DNA of 64,000 nucleotides from Pseudorhodoferax aquiterrae (GCF_014652235.1 NZ_BMYK01000030.1:1-64000), one strand, 5' to 3'; positions 15,731-23,794 are shown, counted from the stretch's first letter. The notes: a model not told the origin generated them from the sequence alone. Made by a program: numbers and translations.

Positions 15731-16978
15731 TCAGACCTTGACCTGCGCTGCGCCCTTGCGCGTGCACATCAGGTTGGCGTCGGTCTCGCCGTAGGCGAAG
15801 TAGGGCAGCGGGCGGATCGGCTGGGCGCCGGCGTCCACCACCTTGGCCTGGCCGTCGGCCTGCCACTGGCCGATGCGCGGCGTCATCCAGACGTGCAGGC
15901 TCTCGGGGTCGATGCGCACCTTGCCGCCCGGGGCGTCGTAGCTCTGGCCGCCGATGTTGGCGCGGATGGCATCGGCCGTCGCCGACTTGCCGGCCTCCAC
16001 CGCCTGCTTCCAGAGGAACACCTGGAAGTAGGCCGCCTCCAGCGAGTGGTAGGTCACGGCCTTGGGGTCGTTCACGAACTTGCGGTAGCGCTCGATGAAG
16101 GACTTGTTGGCCGGCGTGTCGATGGACATGAAGTAGGGCACCGAGATGTAGCTGCCGGCCGCGTACTCGGCCCCCATGGCGGCGACCTCGATCTCGCTGG
16201 TCACCGTGGCGCAGATCGGCACCGCGGCCTGCGACATGCCCTGGTTCTTGTACTCGCGGTAGAAGGCCACGAGCGAGTCGCCGACCACGTTGGACAGCAC
16301 CACGTCCGCGCCCGATTCCTTGATCTTGCGGACCATGCTGGCCCATTCGGAGTGGCCCAGTTCCAGGTACTCGTCGGCCACCCAGGTGGCGCCGGCGGCT
16401 TCGATCAGCTTCTTGCTGACCTTGGACATCTCGCGTGGGTAGACGTAGTTGGAGCCGACGATGAAGAACTTCTTCTTGCCCAGCTTCTGCACGATCCACG
16501 GGATGTAGTTGCCCAGCTGCTGGTTGGCCACGGCGCCGCTGTAGACCACGTCCTTGGAGCACTCGAAGCCTTCATAGTGCGTCTGGTAGAACAGCATGGC
16601 GTTGCGGCGCTCGAACACCGGCAGCACGGCCTTGCGGCTCGCGGAGGTGTGGCAGCCGAAGACGGTCTCGATGCGGTCGCGCGTGACCAGCTTGGAGGCC
16701 TTCTCGTTGAAGGTCTTGGGGTCGGAGGCGCCGTCCTCCAGCACCACCTCGACCTGCCGGCCCAGCACGCCGCCTGCGGCGTTGATCTCCGACACTGCCA
16801 GGCGCACGGCGTTGGCCAGCATCTTCTCGACGATGGACAGGCCACCGGTCTGCGAGTAGAGCGCGCCGACCTTGAGGCTGTCGGCGGCGAGGGCCGAGCG
16901 CATCCATGCGGGGGAGGCGACGGCGGCGGCCGAGGCGGCGGAAGAGACGAGAAGGCGGCGACGAGTGGAAGTCAGCAT
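15731..16978 (-). CDS. Periplasmic amide/urea-binding protein of the ABC importer
   Basis: A 415-residue periplasmic binding protein of the AmiC/UrtA/FmdD group. The start at 16978 gives a signal peptide with twin arginines (STRRRLLVSS, then a hydrophobic stretch ending ALA near residue 32), so Tat export is possible. The mature protein begins KVGALYSQTGGLSIVEK and has the group motifs HTSASRKAVLPVFE, THYEGFECSKDVVY and GSNYVYPREM. It is a paralogue of the cytoplasmic AmiC encoded two genes upstream, which suggests both bind the same ligand. Its 267-bp leader contains a promoter-like sequence and a terminator that could be opened by AmiR. Confidence 0.85.
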   Translation of the reverse strand: MLTSTRRRLLVSSAASAAAVASPAWMRSALAADSLKVGALYSQTGGLSIVEKMLANAVRLAVSEINAAGGVLGRQVEVVLEDGASDPKTFNEKASKLVTRDRIETVFGCHTSASRKAVLPVFERRNAMLFYQTHYEGFECSKDVVYSGAVANQQLGNYIPWIVQKLGKKKFFIVGSNYVYPREMSKVSKKLIEAAGATWVADEYLELGHSEWASMVRKIKESGADVVLSNVVGDSLVAFYREYKNQGMSQAAVPICATVTSEIEVAAMGAEYAAGSYISVPYFMSIDTPANKSFIERYRKFVNDPKAVTYHSLEAAYFQVFLWKQAVEAGKSATADAIRANIGGQSYDAPGGKVRIDPESLHVWMTPRIGQWQADGQAKVVDAGAQPIRPLPYFAYGETDANLMCTRKGAAQVKV

Positions 16979-17077
16979 GGCGGAACCCTTAAGACGTTCG
17001 GCAGCGCGGCATGCGCTGCCCGTGGTGGAAAAACCCGTTTCAAGCGAAACCAGCCGACGGCACTGTCGAGCGCAGGC

Positions 17078-17110
17078 AAAAAAAAACCCACGCCGCAGCG
17101 TGGGCTGCGA
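17078..17110 (-). terminator. Leader terminator with overlapping antiterminator hairpin
   Basis: On the minus strand CCCACGC-TGCG-GCGTGGG (17087-17104) is followed by nine Ts, a textbook intrinsic terminator placed 100 bases before the binding-protein gene rather than after an operon. The same bases can form a competing hairpin, CGCAG-CCCACG-CTGCG (17094-17109), whose six-base loop traps the terminator's 5' arm. Such mutually exclusive folding is how ANTAR proteins such as AmiR work. The loop lacks the A1/G4 bases of the published ANTAR consensus. Confidence 0.75.
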
Positions 17111-17200
17111 TGTGGGCTTCATTGCCAGGGTCCAGACAACACACATGGTTGCCGGGATGAACCGCACCAGGCCTGACGGATCAAGGGGGGTGCGGCCGCC

Positions 17201-17223
17201 GCATCTGCGAATTTCGCCGATGC
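17201..17223 (-). promoter_or_regulatory. Upstream leader hairpin, candidate first ANTAR stem
   Basis: The leader RNA can form GCATC-G-GCGA-AAT-TCGC-A-GATGC, a nine-pair stem with one G-A mismatch. It lies between the putative promoter and the terminator/antiterminator. ANTAR targets usually have two tandem hairpins, and this is the best candidate for the first, although its loop is three bases rather than six. Confidence 0.4.
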
Positions 17224-17235
17224 AACGTTCGGAAT

Positions 17236-17263
17236 CTTATATGCATCAGCCCGCGCTGTGCAA
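17236..17263 (-). promoter_or_regulatory. Candidate sigma-70 promoter of the amide transporter operon
   Basis: TTGCAC, 16 bases, then TATAAG on the minus strand, overlapping the amiR stop codon. The -10 matches 5 of 6 consensus positions and the -35 matches 3 of 6. It would start a transcript about 250 bases before the binding-protein gene, so that the leader hairpins are transcribed. Read-through from amiC-amiR is the alternative. Confidence 0.4.
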
Positions 17264-17845
17264 CAAAGTTTCCATGTTGATGATGGAGCTGGCGATCTGC
17301 TCCATCGACAGCCGCTTGGCCATGGCCTGCGCGCGGATGGCCTGATAGGCATCGCCCTCGCTGATGCCCTTGGACGCCATCAGGATGGTCTTGGCGCGGC
17401 TCATGGCCTGGTCGCTCGCGATCTTGCGGCGCAGCTTGCGGTTCTCCTTGAGCAGGGTCTGCCGCTCGGCCCAGATGCTGCGTGCCGCCACCAGGCTGGC
17501 CAGCAGGCCGAAGGGCTTGATGGGCTTTTGCACGACGGCGAAGGCGCCGCTCTCCAGCACCAGCTGCAGCGTGGTCGGGTCCTCGTAGTTGACGATCGCA
17601 ATCACGGTCGGCTCGGGCTTGGCCAGCGACTTCAGCAGCACTTCCGTGGCATGCCGCCCTTCGCCCTCGATGAGCAGGAACAGCACGTCGGCGTTCGCGG
17701 CCAGCGCCTCGGGCACCGGCCAGACCATGCTGACCATGCAACCCACGCGGCGCAGGTGGCTGACCAGCGCATCGCCTTCCTCGTCCGGTGGATGGACCAC
17801 GACGACCTTCAACTCCGGCAGTTGGCGCAGCAACGAGATGGGCAT
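17246..17845 (-). CDS. amiR: AmiR-type ANTAR transcription antiterminator
   Basis: A 199-residue protein with an N-terminal pseudo-receiver (about 10-120), a coiled-coil linker (about 123-140) and a C-terminal ANTAR RNA-binding domain (about 140-195: AMSRAKTILMASKG, DAYQAIRAQAMAK, LSMEQIASSII). The receiver lacks the phosphorylated aspartate: the expected beta-3 end reads LFLLIEGEG. This fits AmiR, which is controlled by binding AmiC rather than by phosphorylation. In the Pseudomonas system amide-bound AmiC frees AmiR, which then prevents termination in the target leader. The gene starts 13 bases after amiC ends and is followed by a leader with a terminator. Confidence 0.88.
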   Translation of the reverse strand: MPISLLRQLPELKVVVVHPPDEEGDALVSHLRRVGCMVSMVWPVPEALAANADVLFLLIEGEGRHATEVLLKSLAKPEPTVIAIVNYEDPTTLQLVLESGAFAVVQKPIKPFGLLASLVAARSIWAERQTLLKENRKLRRKIASDQAMSRAKTILMASKGISEGDAYQAIRAQAMAKRLSMEQIASSIINMETLLHSAG

Positions 17846-17858
17846 GCGTGACTCCCGA

Positions 17859-19004
17859 TCACTCCAGGCGGCCCGCGAGCGGGTCGAACCGGCTCTCGTA
17901 CATGTAGGGGTCCGGCTTGACGCGGACCTCCGGGTCGTCGACGACGCGGAACTGGCCGCTGTCGTCGACCCGGGCCACGCGTGGCCACAGGTAGGTGTGG
18001 TGGTTCTCCTTGTCGATGCGCACGCGGCCCTGCGGCGCATCGAACTCGTGCTCGTGCAGGTGCGGCAGCATCGCGTCGAGCCGGTCGTCGCCAGCGCGCT
18101 CCAGCGTCTGCGCGTACAGCTTGACCTGGAAGTAGGCCGCCTCGGCGTTGGCGGTGATCGGCAGATCGGCCCCGAAGCGCTTGCGCCAGGCGGCGACGAA
18201 CCTGAGGTTGGCCGGCGTCTGCAGCGTCGAGAAGTAGGGCGCGGCCGTGATGCTGCCGCGCGCCGCTTCCACCGACATCTGCGCGATCTCGGCCTCCTGC
18301 GTGGACTGGCTCGCGATCGGGTGCGTACGCTGGTCGTAGCCGGCCTCGCGGTAGGCGGTGTAGAAGCGCGCGATGCCGTCGCCCACCACGGTGGAGTAGA
18401 TCGCGTCCGGCCGCGCAGCCTGGATGCGGCGCAGCACCTTGGCCATGTCGATGTCGGCCACGCGCAGCGGCACGTACATCTCGTCCAGGACCTCGCCGCC
18501 GGCCTGGCGGAACAGGTCCGCGATGATGCGGTTGGACTCGTAGGGGTAGACGTAGTCCGAGCCGATCAGGAACAGCCGCTTGCCGAAGTGGCGTGTCAGG
18601 TAGCGCACCAGCTGCACCGAGTTCTGGTTGGGCGCCGCGCCGGTGTAGACGCAATTGGGCGAGTACTCGAAGCCTTCGTACAGCGTGGGATAGAACAGCA
18701 GCGCACGGTGCGCCTCGACCACCGGAAGCAGCGCCTTGCGCGTGCTCGACATGTGCCCGCCGAAGACCACGCGCACGCCGTCCTGGTCGCACAGTTGCTT
18801 GGCCAGTTCGCCGTAGCGCTTGGGGCGCGATTCGGGGTCGTGCAGCACCGGTTCGATCGGGCGGCCGAGCACACCGCCTTCGGCGTTGATCTCTTCGATG
18901 GCCAGCAGGGTGGCGGCCTGCTGCGTGCGCTCCACCGCAGCGGTCACCCCGGTGGTGGAGAACAGGACGCCGACGCGCCAGGTTCGTTCTGTGGGTGTGC
19001 TCAC
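17859..19004 (-). CDS. amiC: AmiC-type cytoplasmic amide sensor
   Basis: A 381-residue periplasmic-binding-fold protein with no signal peptide (it begins MSTPTERTWRVGVLFSTTGV), so it stays in the cytoplasm as AmiC does. It carries the AmiC/UrtA motifs GGHMSSTRKALLPVVE, PTLYEGFEYSPNCVYTG and GSDYVYPYESNR. Known AmiC holds AmiR in an inactive complex and releases it when a short amide binds. It is the first gene of the amiC-amiR-transporter-amidase series. A strong terminator hairpin ends about 17 bases before its start codon, leaving no room for a promoter in between. Confidence 0.88.
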   Translation of the reverse strand: MSTPTERTWRVGVLFSTTGVTAAVERTQQAATLLAIEEINAEGGVLGRPIEPVLHDPESRPKRYGELAKQLCDQDGVRVVFGGHMSSTRKALLPVVEAHRALLFYPTLYEGFEYSPNCVYTGAAPNQNSVQLVRYLTRHFGKRLFLIGSDYVYPYESNRIIADLFRQAGGEVLDEMYVPLRVADIDMAKVLRRIQAARPDAIYSTVVGDGIARFYTAYREAGYDQRTHPIASQSTQEAEIAQMSVEAARGSITAAPYFSTLQTPANLRFVAAWRKRFGADLPITANAEAAYFQVKLYAQTLERAGDDRLDAMLPHLHEHEFDAPQGRVRIDKENHHTYLWPRVARVDDSGQFRVVDDPEVRVKPDPYMYESRFDPLAGRLE

Positions 19005-19021
19005 GTGCTGCTCTCCAAATG

Positions 19022-19063
19022 AAAAAAGCTCCCAACGGCCACGCGGTGGGCCGTTGGGAGCTT
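19022..19063 (-). terminator. Strong hairpin terminator immediately upstream of amiC
   Basis: Perfect 15-bp inverted repeat (arms 19026-19040 and 19049-19063) with an 8-base loop, followed on the minus strand by six Ts. It lies 65 bases after the LysR gene's stop and directly before the amiC ribosome site. It either ends the LysR transcript or is a second leader attenuator that AmiR must open. Confidence 0.85.
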
Positions 19064-19127
19064 CACTGCTCCGAAGTCATGGGGGACGGGCGCTGCGGCA
19101 CCGCGGTCCGGCGCCACTGTAACAGCG

Positions 19128-20069
19128 TCACGGGGAAAACCCGAAGCCCTCCGTCGGACCATCGGCGGCGCCCCACACCTGCTCCAACGCCCGCCATGCC
19201 GCCTGCACCACCGCATCGCCCTGCCGTGGGGCCAGGCACACGAACTGCAGCTCGCAGGGAATGCGCACCCGGTCGGCCACGGCCAGGCCGTGCGTCTGGC
19301 TCTCGCGGATGGCGATCGCGTCGCGCACCAGCGACAGGCCCACGCCCGACTTGATGAGGTCCAGCATCGAGGCCTCTTGGTCCACCAGTGCCGCGCGCCG
19401 TGGCGCCAGGCCGCGCGGGCCGAACACGCCCTGCAGCAGCCGGTGGTGGGCCGATTCGGGCGGTGTTTCCAGCCAGGGCAGGGTGGCGAGCGCCTCCCAG
19501 TCGCGCCCGGCCACCTGCGGCCCCCAGCCGGCGGGCGCCACCACGCGGTAGTCGAAGCGCGTGAGCGTGCGCCCGGCCAACTGCAGCGCCTGGGTCGCGG
19601 CCAGGCTGGGGCTCAGGTAGAAGCACACGTCGAGCTGCCCCTGCTGCAGCTGCGCCAGCACGCTGCCGCTGATGCCGTGGCGCAACTCGGTCGCGATCTG
19701 CGGCGCCGAGCGCACCAGCGCTCCCAGCCAGTCGCCCAGCCGCAGGAAGGACGGGTCGAGGATGGTGCCGATGCGCAGCAGGCCGCGCGCGCTGCCGTGC
19801 AGCCGTTCCACGCCGCGCGCGAAGTCCTCGGCCGCGGCCAACGTGCGCTCGGCCAGCTGCAGCAGCGCCGCGCCATCGGCCGACAGCGCCATGCCGTGGG
19901 CGGCGCGCTGGAACAGCTCCAGCCCGCTGGCCTCGGACAGCTTCTTGAGCTGCAGGCTCAGCGCCGGCTGCGTGCGGTGCAGCTGGGCGGCGGCACGCGA
20001 GACGCTGCCTTCGCGCGCAACGGCGACGAAGGCGCGCAGCAGGTGCAGGTCGAGCAGGGCAGGGTTCAT
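19128..20069 (-). CDS. LysR-family transcriptional regulator
   Basis: A 313-residue LysR regulator. The helix-turn-helix is at about residues 5-65 (EGSVSRAAAQLHRTQPALSLQ), followed by the effector-binding domain (about 95-300). It is divergent from the GMC oxidoreductase gene across 89 bp, which suggests it controls that gene. The intergenic region contains no palindrome clear enough for me to call an operator. The inducer is unknown. Confidence 0.87.
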   Translation of the reverse strand: MNPALLDLHLLRAFVAVAREGSVSRAAAQLHRTQPALSLQLKKLSEASGLELFQRAAHGMALSADGAALLQLAERTLAAAEDFARGVERLHGSARGLLRIGTILDPSFLRLGDWLGALVRSAPQIATELRHGISGSVLAQLQQGQLDVCFYLSPSLAATQALQLAGRTLTRFDYRVVAPAGWGPQVAGRDWEALATLPWLETPPESAHHRLLQGVFGPRGLAPRRAALVDQEASMLDLIKSGVGLSLVRDAIAIRESQTHGLAVADRVRIPCELQFVCLAPRQGDAVVQAAWRALEQVWGAADGPTEGFGFSP

Positions 20070-20158
20070 ATTTGTGCCGCTTATACCAGTAGGGGTCAGA
20101 ACTCATTGGCGGCGCTCGTGTGCGCAAGCGACACTCGCGCCCCCAGGGAGACACCAGC

Positions 20159-21808
20159 ATGAGCGGCAGCAATACCTTCGACCACATCGTCATCGGCGCG
20201 GGCACGGCCGGCAGCCTGATGGCCAACCGCCTGAGCCAGGACCCGTTGCGCCGCGTGCTGCTGATCGAGGCCGGCGGCCGCGACGACTACCACTGGATCC
20301 ACATCCCGGTGGGTTACCTCTACTGCATCGGCAACCCGCGCACCGACTGGCTCTACCAGACCGAGCCCGATGCGGGCCTCAACGGCCGCACGCTGCGCTA
20401 CCCGCGCGGCAAGACGCTGGGCGGCTGCTCGTCCATCAACGGCATGATCTACATGCGCGGCCAGGCGCGCGACTACGCGGGCTGGGCCGAGGCCACGGGC
20501 GACGCCACCTGGCGCTGGGACAACGTGCTGCCGGCCTTCAAGCAGCACGAGGACCACTACCTGGGTGCGGATGACATGCACGGCGCCGGCGGCGAGTGGC
20601 GCGTGGAAAAGCAGCGCCTGCGCTGGGACATCCTGGACGCCTTCGCGCAGGCCGCGCAGCAGGCCGGCGTGCCGCACAGCACGGACTTCAACCGCGGCGA
20701 CAACGAGGGCGTGGGCTACTTCCAGGTCAACCAGAAGAGCGGCTGGCGCTGGAACACGGCCAAGGCCTTCCTGCGCCCGACCTGCTACGGCCGCCCCAAC
20801 TTCGAGCTGTGGACCGGCGGCCAGGTCGCGCGCCTGCTGCTCGAGCGCCAGGCCGACGGCGGCCTGCGCTGCACCGGTGCCGAGGTCTGGACCGGCGGCG
20901 AACTGGTGACGGTGCGTGCCACGCGCGAGGTGCTGCTGTGCGCTGGCGCGATCGGCTCGCCGCAGTTGCTGCAGCTGTCGGGCATCGGCCCCGGTGCGCT
21001 GCTGCAGCAGCACGGCATCGCGGTGCAGGCCGACCTGCCCGGCGTGGGCGAGAACCTGCAGGACCACCTGCAGATCCGCGCCGTCTACAAGATCTCCGGT
21101 GCCCCGACCCTCAACGTGCTGGCCTCCTCTCTCGCAGGCAAGGCCCGCATCGGCCTGCAGTACCTGCTTTCGCGCAGCGGGCCCATGAGCATGGCGCCCT
21201 CGCAACTGGGCGCGTTCACGCGCAGCGATCCGGGCCGCCCGCATGCCAACATCCAGTACCACGTGCAGCCGCTCTCGCTGGACGCCTTCGGCGAGCCGCT
21301 GCACAGCTTCCCGGCCTTCACCGCGAGCGTGTGCAACCTCAACCCCACGAGCCGCGGCAGCGTGCGCATCCGGAGCCCGCGCTTCGGCGACGCACCGGCC
21401 ATCGCGCCCAACTACCTGAGCACCGACGCCGACCGGCAGGTCGCCGCGGATTCGCTGCGCGTGACGCGCCGCATCGCGGCCCAGCCCGCCTTGGCACCGT
21501 TCAAGCCCGAGGAATACAAGCCCGGCCCGCAGTACCAGAGCGACGAAGACCTCGCGCGCCTGGCCGGCGACATCGCCACCACCATCTTCCACCCCGTGGG
21601 CACCACGGCCATGGGCCGCGACGGTGACAGCAAGGCCGTGCTCGACAGCCGCATGCGGGTGCGCGATGGGCGGGGTGGCCGCATCGCGGGGCTGCGCGTG
21701 GTCGATGCCGGCGCCATGCCCACCATCACCAGCGGCAACACCAACAGCCCCACGCTCATGATGGCCGAGAAGGCCGCGGCCTGGGTGCTGGAAGAAGCGC
21801 GCGGCTGA
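20159..21808 (+). CDS. GMC-family FAD-dependent oxidoreductase (alcohol/choline dehydrogenase-like)
   Basis: A 549-residue glucose-methanol-choline oxidoreductase. It has the N-terminal FAD site DHIVIGAGTAGSLMANRL, the GMC signature region around YPRGKTLGGCSSINGMIYMR, and the C-terminal catalytic pair region FHPVGTTAMG and GNTNSPTLMMAEKAA. No signal peptide is seen. The family oxidises primary alcohols to aldehydes and passes electrons to quinone or another acceptor. The ATG at 20159 follows an AGGGAG ribosome site. A divergent LysR gene is the likely regulator. The alcohol substrate cannot be named. Confidence 0.88.
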   Translation: MSGSNTFDHIVIGAGTAGSLMANRLSQDPLRRVLLIEAGGRDDYHWIHIPVGYLYCIGNPRTDWLYQTEPDAGLNGRTLRYPRGKTLGGCSSINGMIYMRGQARDYAGWAEATGDATWRWDNVLPAFKQHEDHYLGADDMHGAGGEWRVEKQRLRWDILDAFAQAAQQAGVPHSTDFNRGDNEGVGYFQVNQKSGWRWNTAKAFLRPTCYGRPNFELWTGGQVARLLLERQADGGLRCTGAEVWTGGELVTVRATREVLLCAGAIGSPQLLQLSGIGPGALLQQHGIAVQADLPGVGENLQDHLQIRAVYKISGAPTLNVLASSLAGKARIGLQYLLSRSGPMSMAPSQLGAFTRSDPGRPHANIQYHVQPLSLDAFGEPLHSFPAFTASVCNLNPTSRGSVRIRSPRFGDAPAIAPNYLSTDADRQVAADSLRVTRRIAAQPALAPFKPEEYKPGPQYQSDEDLARLAGDIATTIFHPVGTTAMGRDGDSKAVLDSRMRVRDGRGGRIAGLRVVDAGAMPTITSGNTNSPTLMMAEKAAAWVLEEARG

Positions 21809-21823
21809 GCTACGCCGCTCAGC
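21804..21823. other. Palindrome joining two convergent stop codons
   Basis: GCTGAGC-TACGCC-GCTCAGC, with the TGA of the GMC gene in one arm and the TGA of the esterase gene in the other. A hairpin could form in both transcripts, but there is no T-run, so intrinsic termination is doubtful. Confidence 0.35.
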
Positions 21824-22820
21824 GCTGCGTCAGCAGCGCGGCGAACATCGCCGTGCCGATCACGCCATGCACCTGCGTGGTCGGGTGCATCGCGTCCCAG
21901 AACAGGAAGGGCGGCATGAAGGCCGGCTGCGTCACGTCCACGCAGGTGGCCGGGTTGGTGAACAGGCAGGTGGCCGCGCCCTTGCCCGGGGCCAGGAACT
22001 CGGCGGCCGGCACGTCGTCGATGATGAGGCCGGTGGAGAGCATGGTCGCGCCGAGCTTGTACACGTCCACGGTCACGATGCGCGCGCCGCGCAGTTCGCG
22101 TGCGAGGTTGGCCAGTGCGGTCTTGAGCTGCGCGTTGTGCTGCTGGCTCAGCGCCGTGAACTGCGGGCCGGCGTTCTGCGCCACGGCGAAGGGCGTGATG
22201 CCCATGTCGGCCAGGTTGGGCACGATGAAGTCGCGCGCGCCGGCCACGTACAGGCCGCGGATCGCGGTGGTCACGTTGGCCACCACCGTGTAGGGGTCGC
22301 TCGTGAGCATCTGCAGATAGTCGTTGGAGCCGCTCCAGACCATGTACAGCGCGTTGTCGGGCGCCTTGCGCCCATTCAGCGCGGTCGTGAACTGGCCGAC
22401 CTGGCCCAGCAGGCCGGGCACCGTGAAGCCCATGGGCGTGGGCGTGGACACGCCCGAGGCCGAGCCGCCGAAGGCGAAGCTCAGGGCCGGCTTGGTGCTC
22501 AGCGTGGGATCGGTCACCGAAGGCGAGAGCTCGGCGTTGTTCTTGCGCGCCATCAGGCGCCACAGGTACTCGGCCGCCACGGGGCCGTTGCTGAAGCGGC
22601 CCTGCCAGTAGGTGGCGTAAGGCGTGGCCGAGGGTGGGATCGCGGGCGTCATGCCCATGCTGCCGCTGACGATGTAGTCGTTGCCGGTATCCGACAGGCT
22701 GTCGCCGAACACGTAGAAGCCAGGGTAGCTGACCTTGCCGGCCCAGGCGGCTGGCAACAGCGTCAGACACAGGGCAAGGCAGAGCAGGCGCCACAGCGTG
22801 CGCAGTCGGTTCGCGAACAT
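21819..22820 (-). CDS. Secreted GDSL/SGNH-family esterase
   Basis: A 333-residue GDSL lipase/esterase with a Sec signal peptide (hydrophobic residues about 9-24, predicted cut after AWA27). Block I is FGDSLSDTGN with nucleophile Ser41. Block III/IV is WSGSNDY. The C-terminal Asp-His pair is in DAMHPTTQVHG. Length and layout match the extracellular or periplasmic plant-type SGNH hydrolases, which act on short acyl esters. It converges with the GMC gene. Its promoter region (22821-23017) is shared with the divergent IclR gene, whose control is possible. Confidence 0.85.
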   Translation of the reverse strand: MFANRLRTLWRLLCLALCLTLLPAAWAGKVSYPGFYVFGDSLSDTGNDYIVSGSMGMTPAIPPSATPYATYWQGRFSNGPVAAEYLWRLMARKNNAELSPSVTDPTLSTKPALSFAFGGSASGVSTPTPMGFTVPGLLGQVGQFTTALNGRKAPDNALYMVWSGSNDYLQMLTSDPYTVVANVTTAIRGLYVAGARDFIVPNLADMGITPFAVAQNAGPQFTALSQQHNAQLKTALANLARELRGARIVTVDVYKLGATMLSTGLIIDDVPAAEFLAPGKGAATCLFTNPATCVDVTQPAFMPPFLFWDAMHPTTQVHGVIGTAMFAALLTQR

Positions 22821-22852
22821 GGTTTCCTCCCAGGGGATCGGGTATCGAGGAG

Positions 22853-22875
22853 GGCATCTTACGTAACGAGATGCC
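22853..22875. repeat. Inverted repeat before the esterase gene
   Basis: GGCATCT-N9-AGATGCC (perfect 7-bp arms) beginning 33 bases upstream of the esterase start codon. It is a possible operator or mRNA leader hairpin. No binding protein can be assigned. Confidence 0.35.
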
Positions 22876-22929
22876 AGATTCGGTATGGAAACTCAACGAA
22901 TGTGTAACGGCGGTTGCCTGGATTGGAAG

Positions 22930-22950
22930 ACGGATCCCATGCCGATCCGT
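22930..22950. repeat. Inverted repeat in the esterase/IclR intergenic region
   Basis: ACGGATC-N7-GATCCGT, perfect 7-bp arms, midway between the two divergent genes. It may be an operator. There is no T-run, so a terminator is unlikely. Confidence 0.35.
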
Positions 22951-22991
22951 TCGGAGACATATCGTTTCTCAATTTTTGTGCATTGAAATGC

Positions 22992-23008
22992 GATACCTGT
23001 GAGGTATC
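22992..23008. promoter_or_regulatory. Candidate autoregulatory IclR operator
   Basis: GATACC-TGTGA-GGTATC, a perfect 6-bp palindrome ending 10 bases before the IclR start codon. IclR-family proteins bind short palindromes and often repress their own gene. The site would block transcription or initiation. The assignment rests on position. Confidence 0.5.
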
Positions 23009-23017
23009 CTCCGCAGG

Positions 23018-23794
23018 ATGTCCGCCCGCCCCGACACCTTGTTCATCCAATCGCTCGCCAAGGGCATGAAGGTCCTGGAGTGCTTTGCCGAACACCCCGC
23101 GCCGCTGAGCCTCAACGAGATCGCCGAGTACTGCGAGATGGACCGCAGCGCGGCCCAGCGCATGACCTACACGCTGGTCACGTTGGGCTACCTGGAGCGC
23201 GGCGTGAGCGGTCGCGGCTTCATGCCGGGCAAGAAGATCCTCGAGCGCACCTTCGACTACCTGCGCAGCGTGCCCTTGCTGGAGCGCGCCACGCCGCTGA
23301 TCGTGGACGTGCAGCGCGAATCGGGCGAGCGTGTGGAGCTGAGCCTGTTCGATGACCTGACCATCATCTTCGCGCTGCGCCGCCAGACCAAGCGCCAGAC
23401 CTACACCACCACGCTGATCGGCCGCCGGCTGGCCACCGTACACACCGCCAGCGGCCGCGCCATCATGTCGCACCTGCCTGCGGACGAGGTCGACAGCATC
23501 CTCGCGCGCAGCCAGTCCAAGCCGCTGACCACGCGCACCATCACCGATGCCGACCGCATCCGCGCGCTGGTGGCGCAGGCCGCGGCCGATGGTTATGCGG
23601 TGGCCTCCGAAGAGAGCATGCTGGGCGAGATCAACCTGGCCAGCGCCGTGCTGGACCACGAGGGCCGGCCCATCGCCGCGATCGACATCTCGGGCTCGCT
23701 GGCCGACTGGGACGCCGAGGCCTTCGCCAAGCGCTTTGCGCCCATGCTGATGGGCGCGACCAAGGCGCTGAGCGGCAAGGCCGGGCTGTCCTGA
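23018..23794 (+). CDS. IclR-family transcriptional regulator
   Basis: A 258-residue IclR regulator. The N-terminal winged helix-turn-helix (about residues 8-70: LSLNEIAEYCEMDRSAAQRM) is followed by the C-terminal effector domain (about 90-250), which has HTASGRAIMSHL and ISGSLADWD. The ATG at 23018 directly follows a GATACC-N5-GGTATC palindrome. A bipartite sequence upstream (22960-22996) recurs before the aminotransferase/amidase promoters at 46.9 kb, so this protein may act at a distance. The ligand is unknown. Confidence 0.87.
   Translation: MSARPDTLFIQSLAKGMKVLECFAEHPAPLSLNEIAEYCEMDRSAAQRMTYTLVTLGYLERGVSGRGFMPGKKILERTFDYLRSVPLLERATPLIVDVQRESGERVELSLFDDLTIIFALRRQTKRQTYTTTLIGRRLATVHTASGRAIMSHLPADEVDSILARSQSKPLTTRTITDADRIRALVAQAAADGYAVASEESMLGEINLASAVLDHEGRPIAAIDISGSLADWDAEAFAKRFAPMLMGATKALSGKAGLS

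Noticed and set aside
17236-17263. A sigma-54 promoter for the amide transporter operon
   Set aside because: No GG-N10-GC spacing of the -24/-12 type is present. The TATAAG element fits sigma-70 better.
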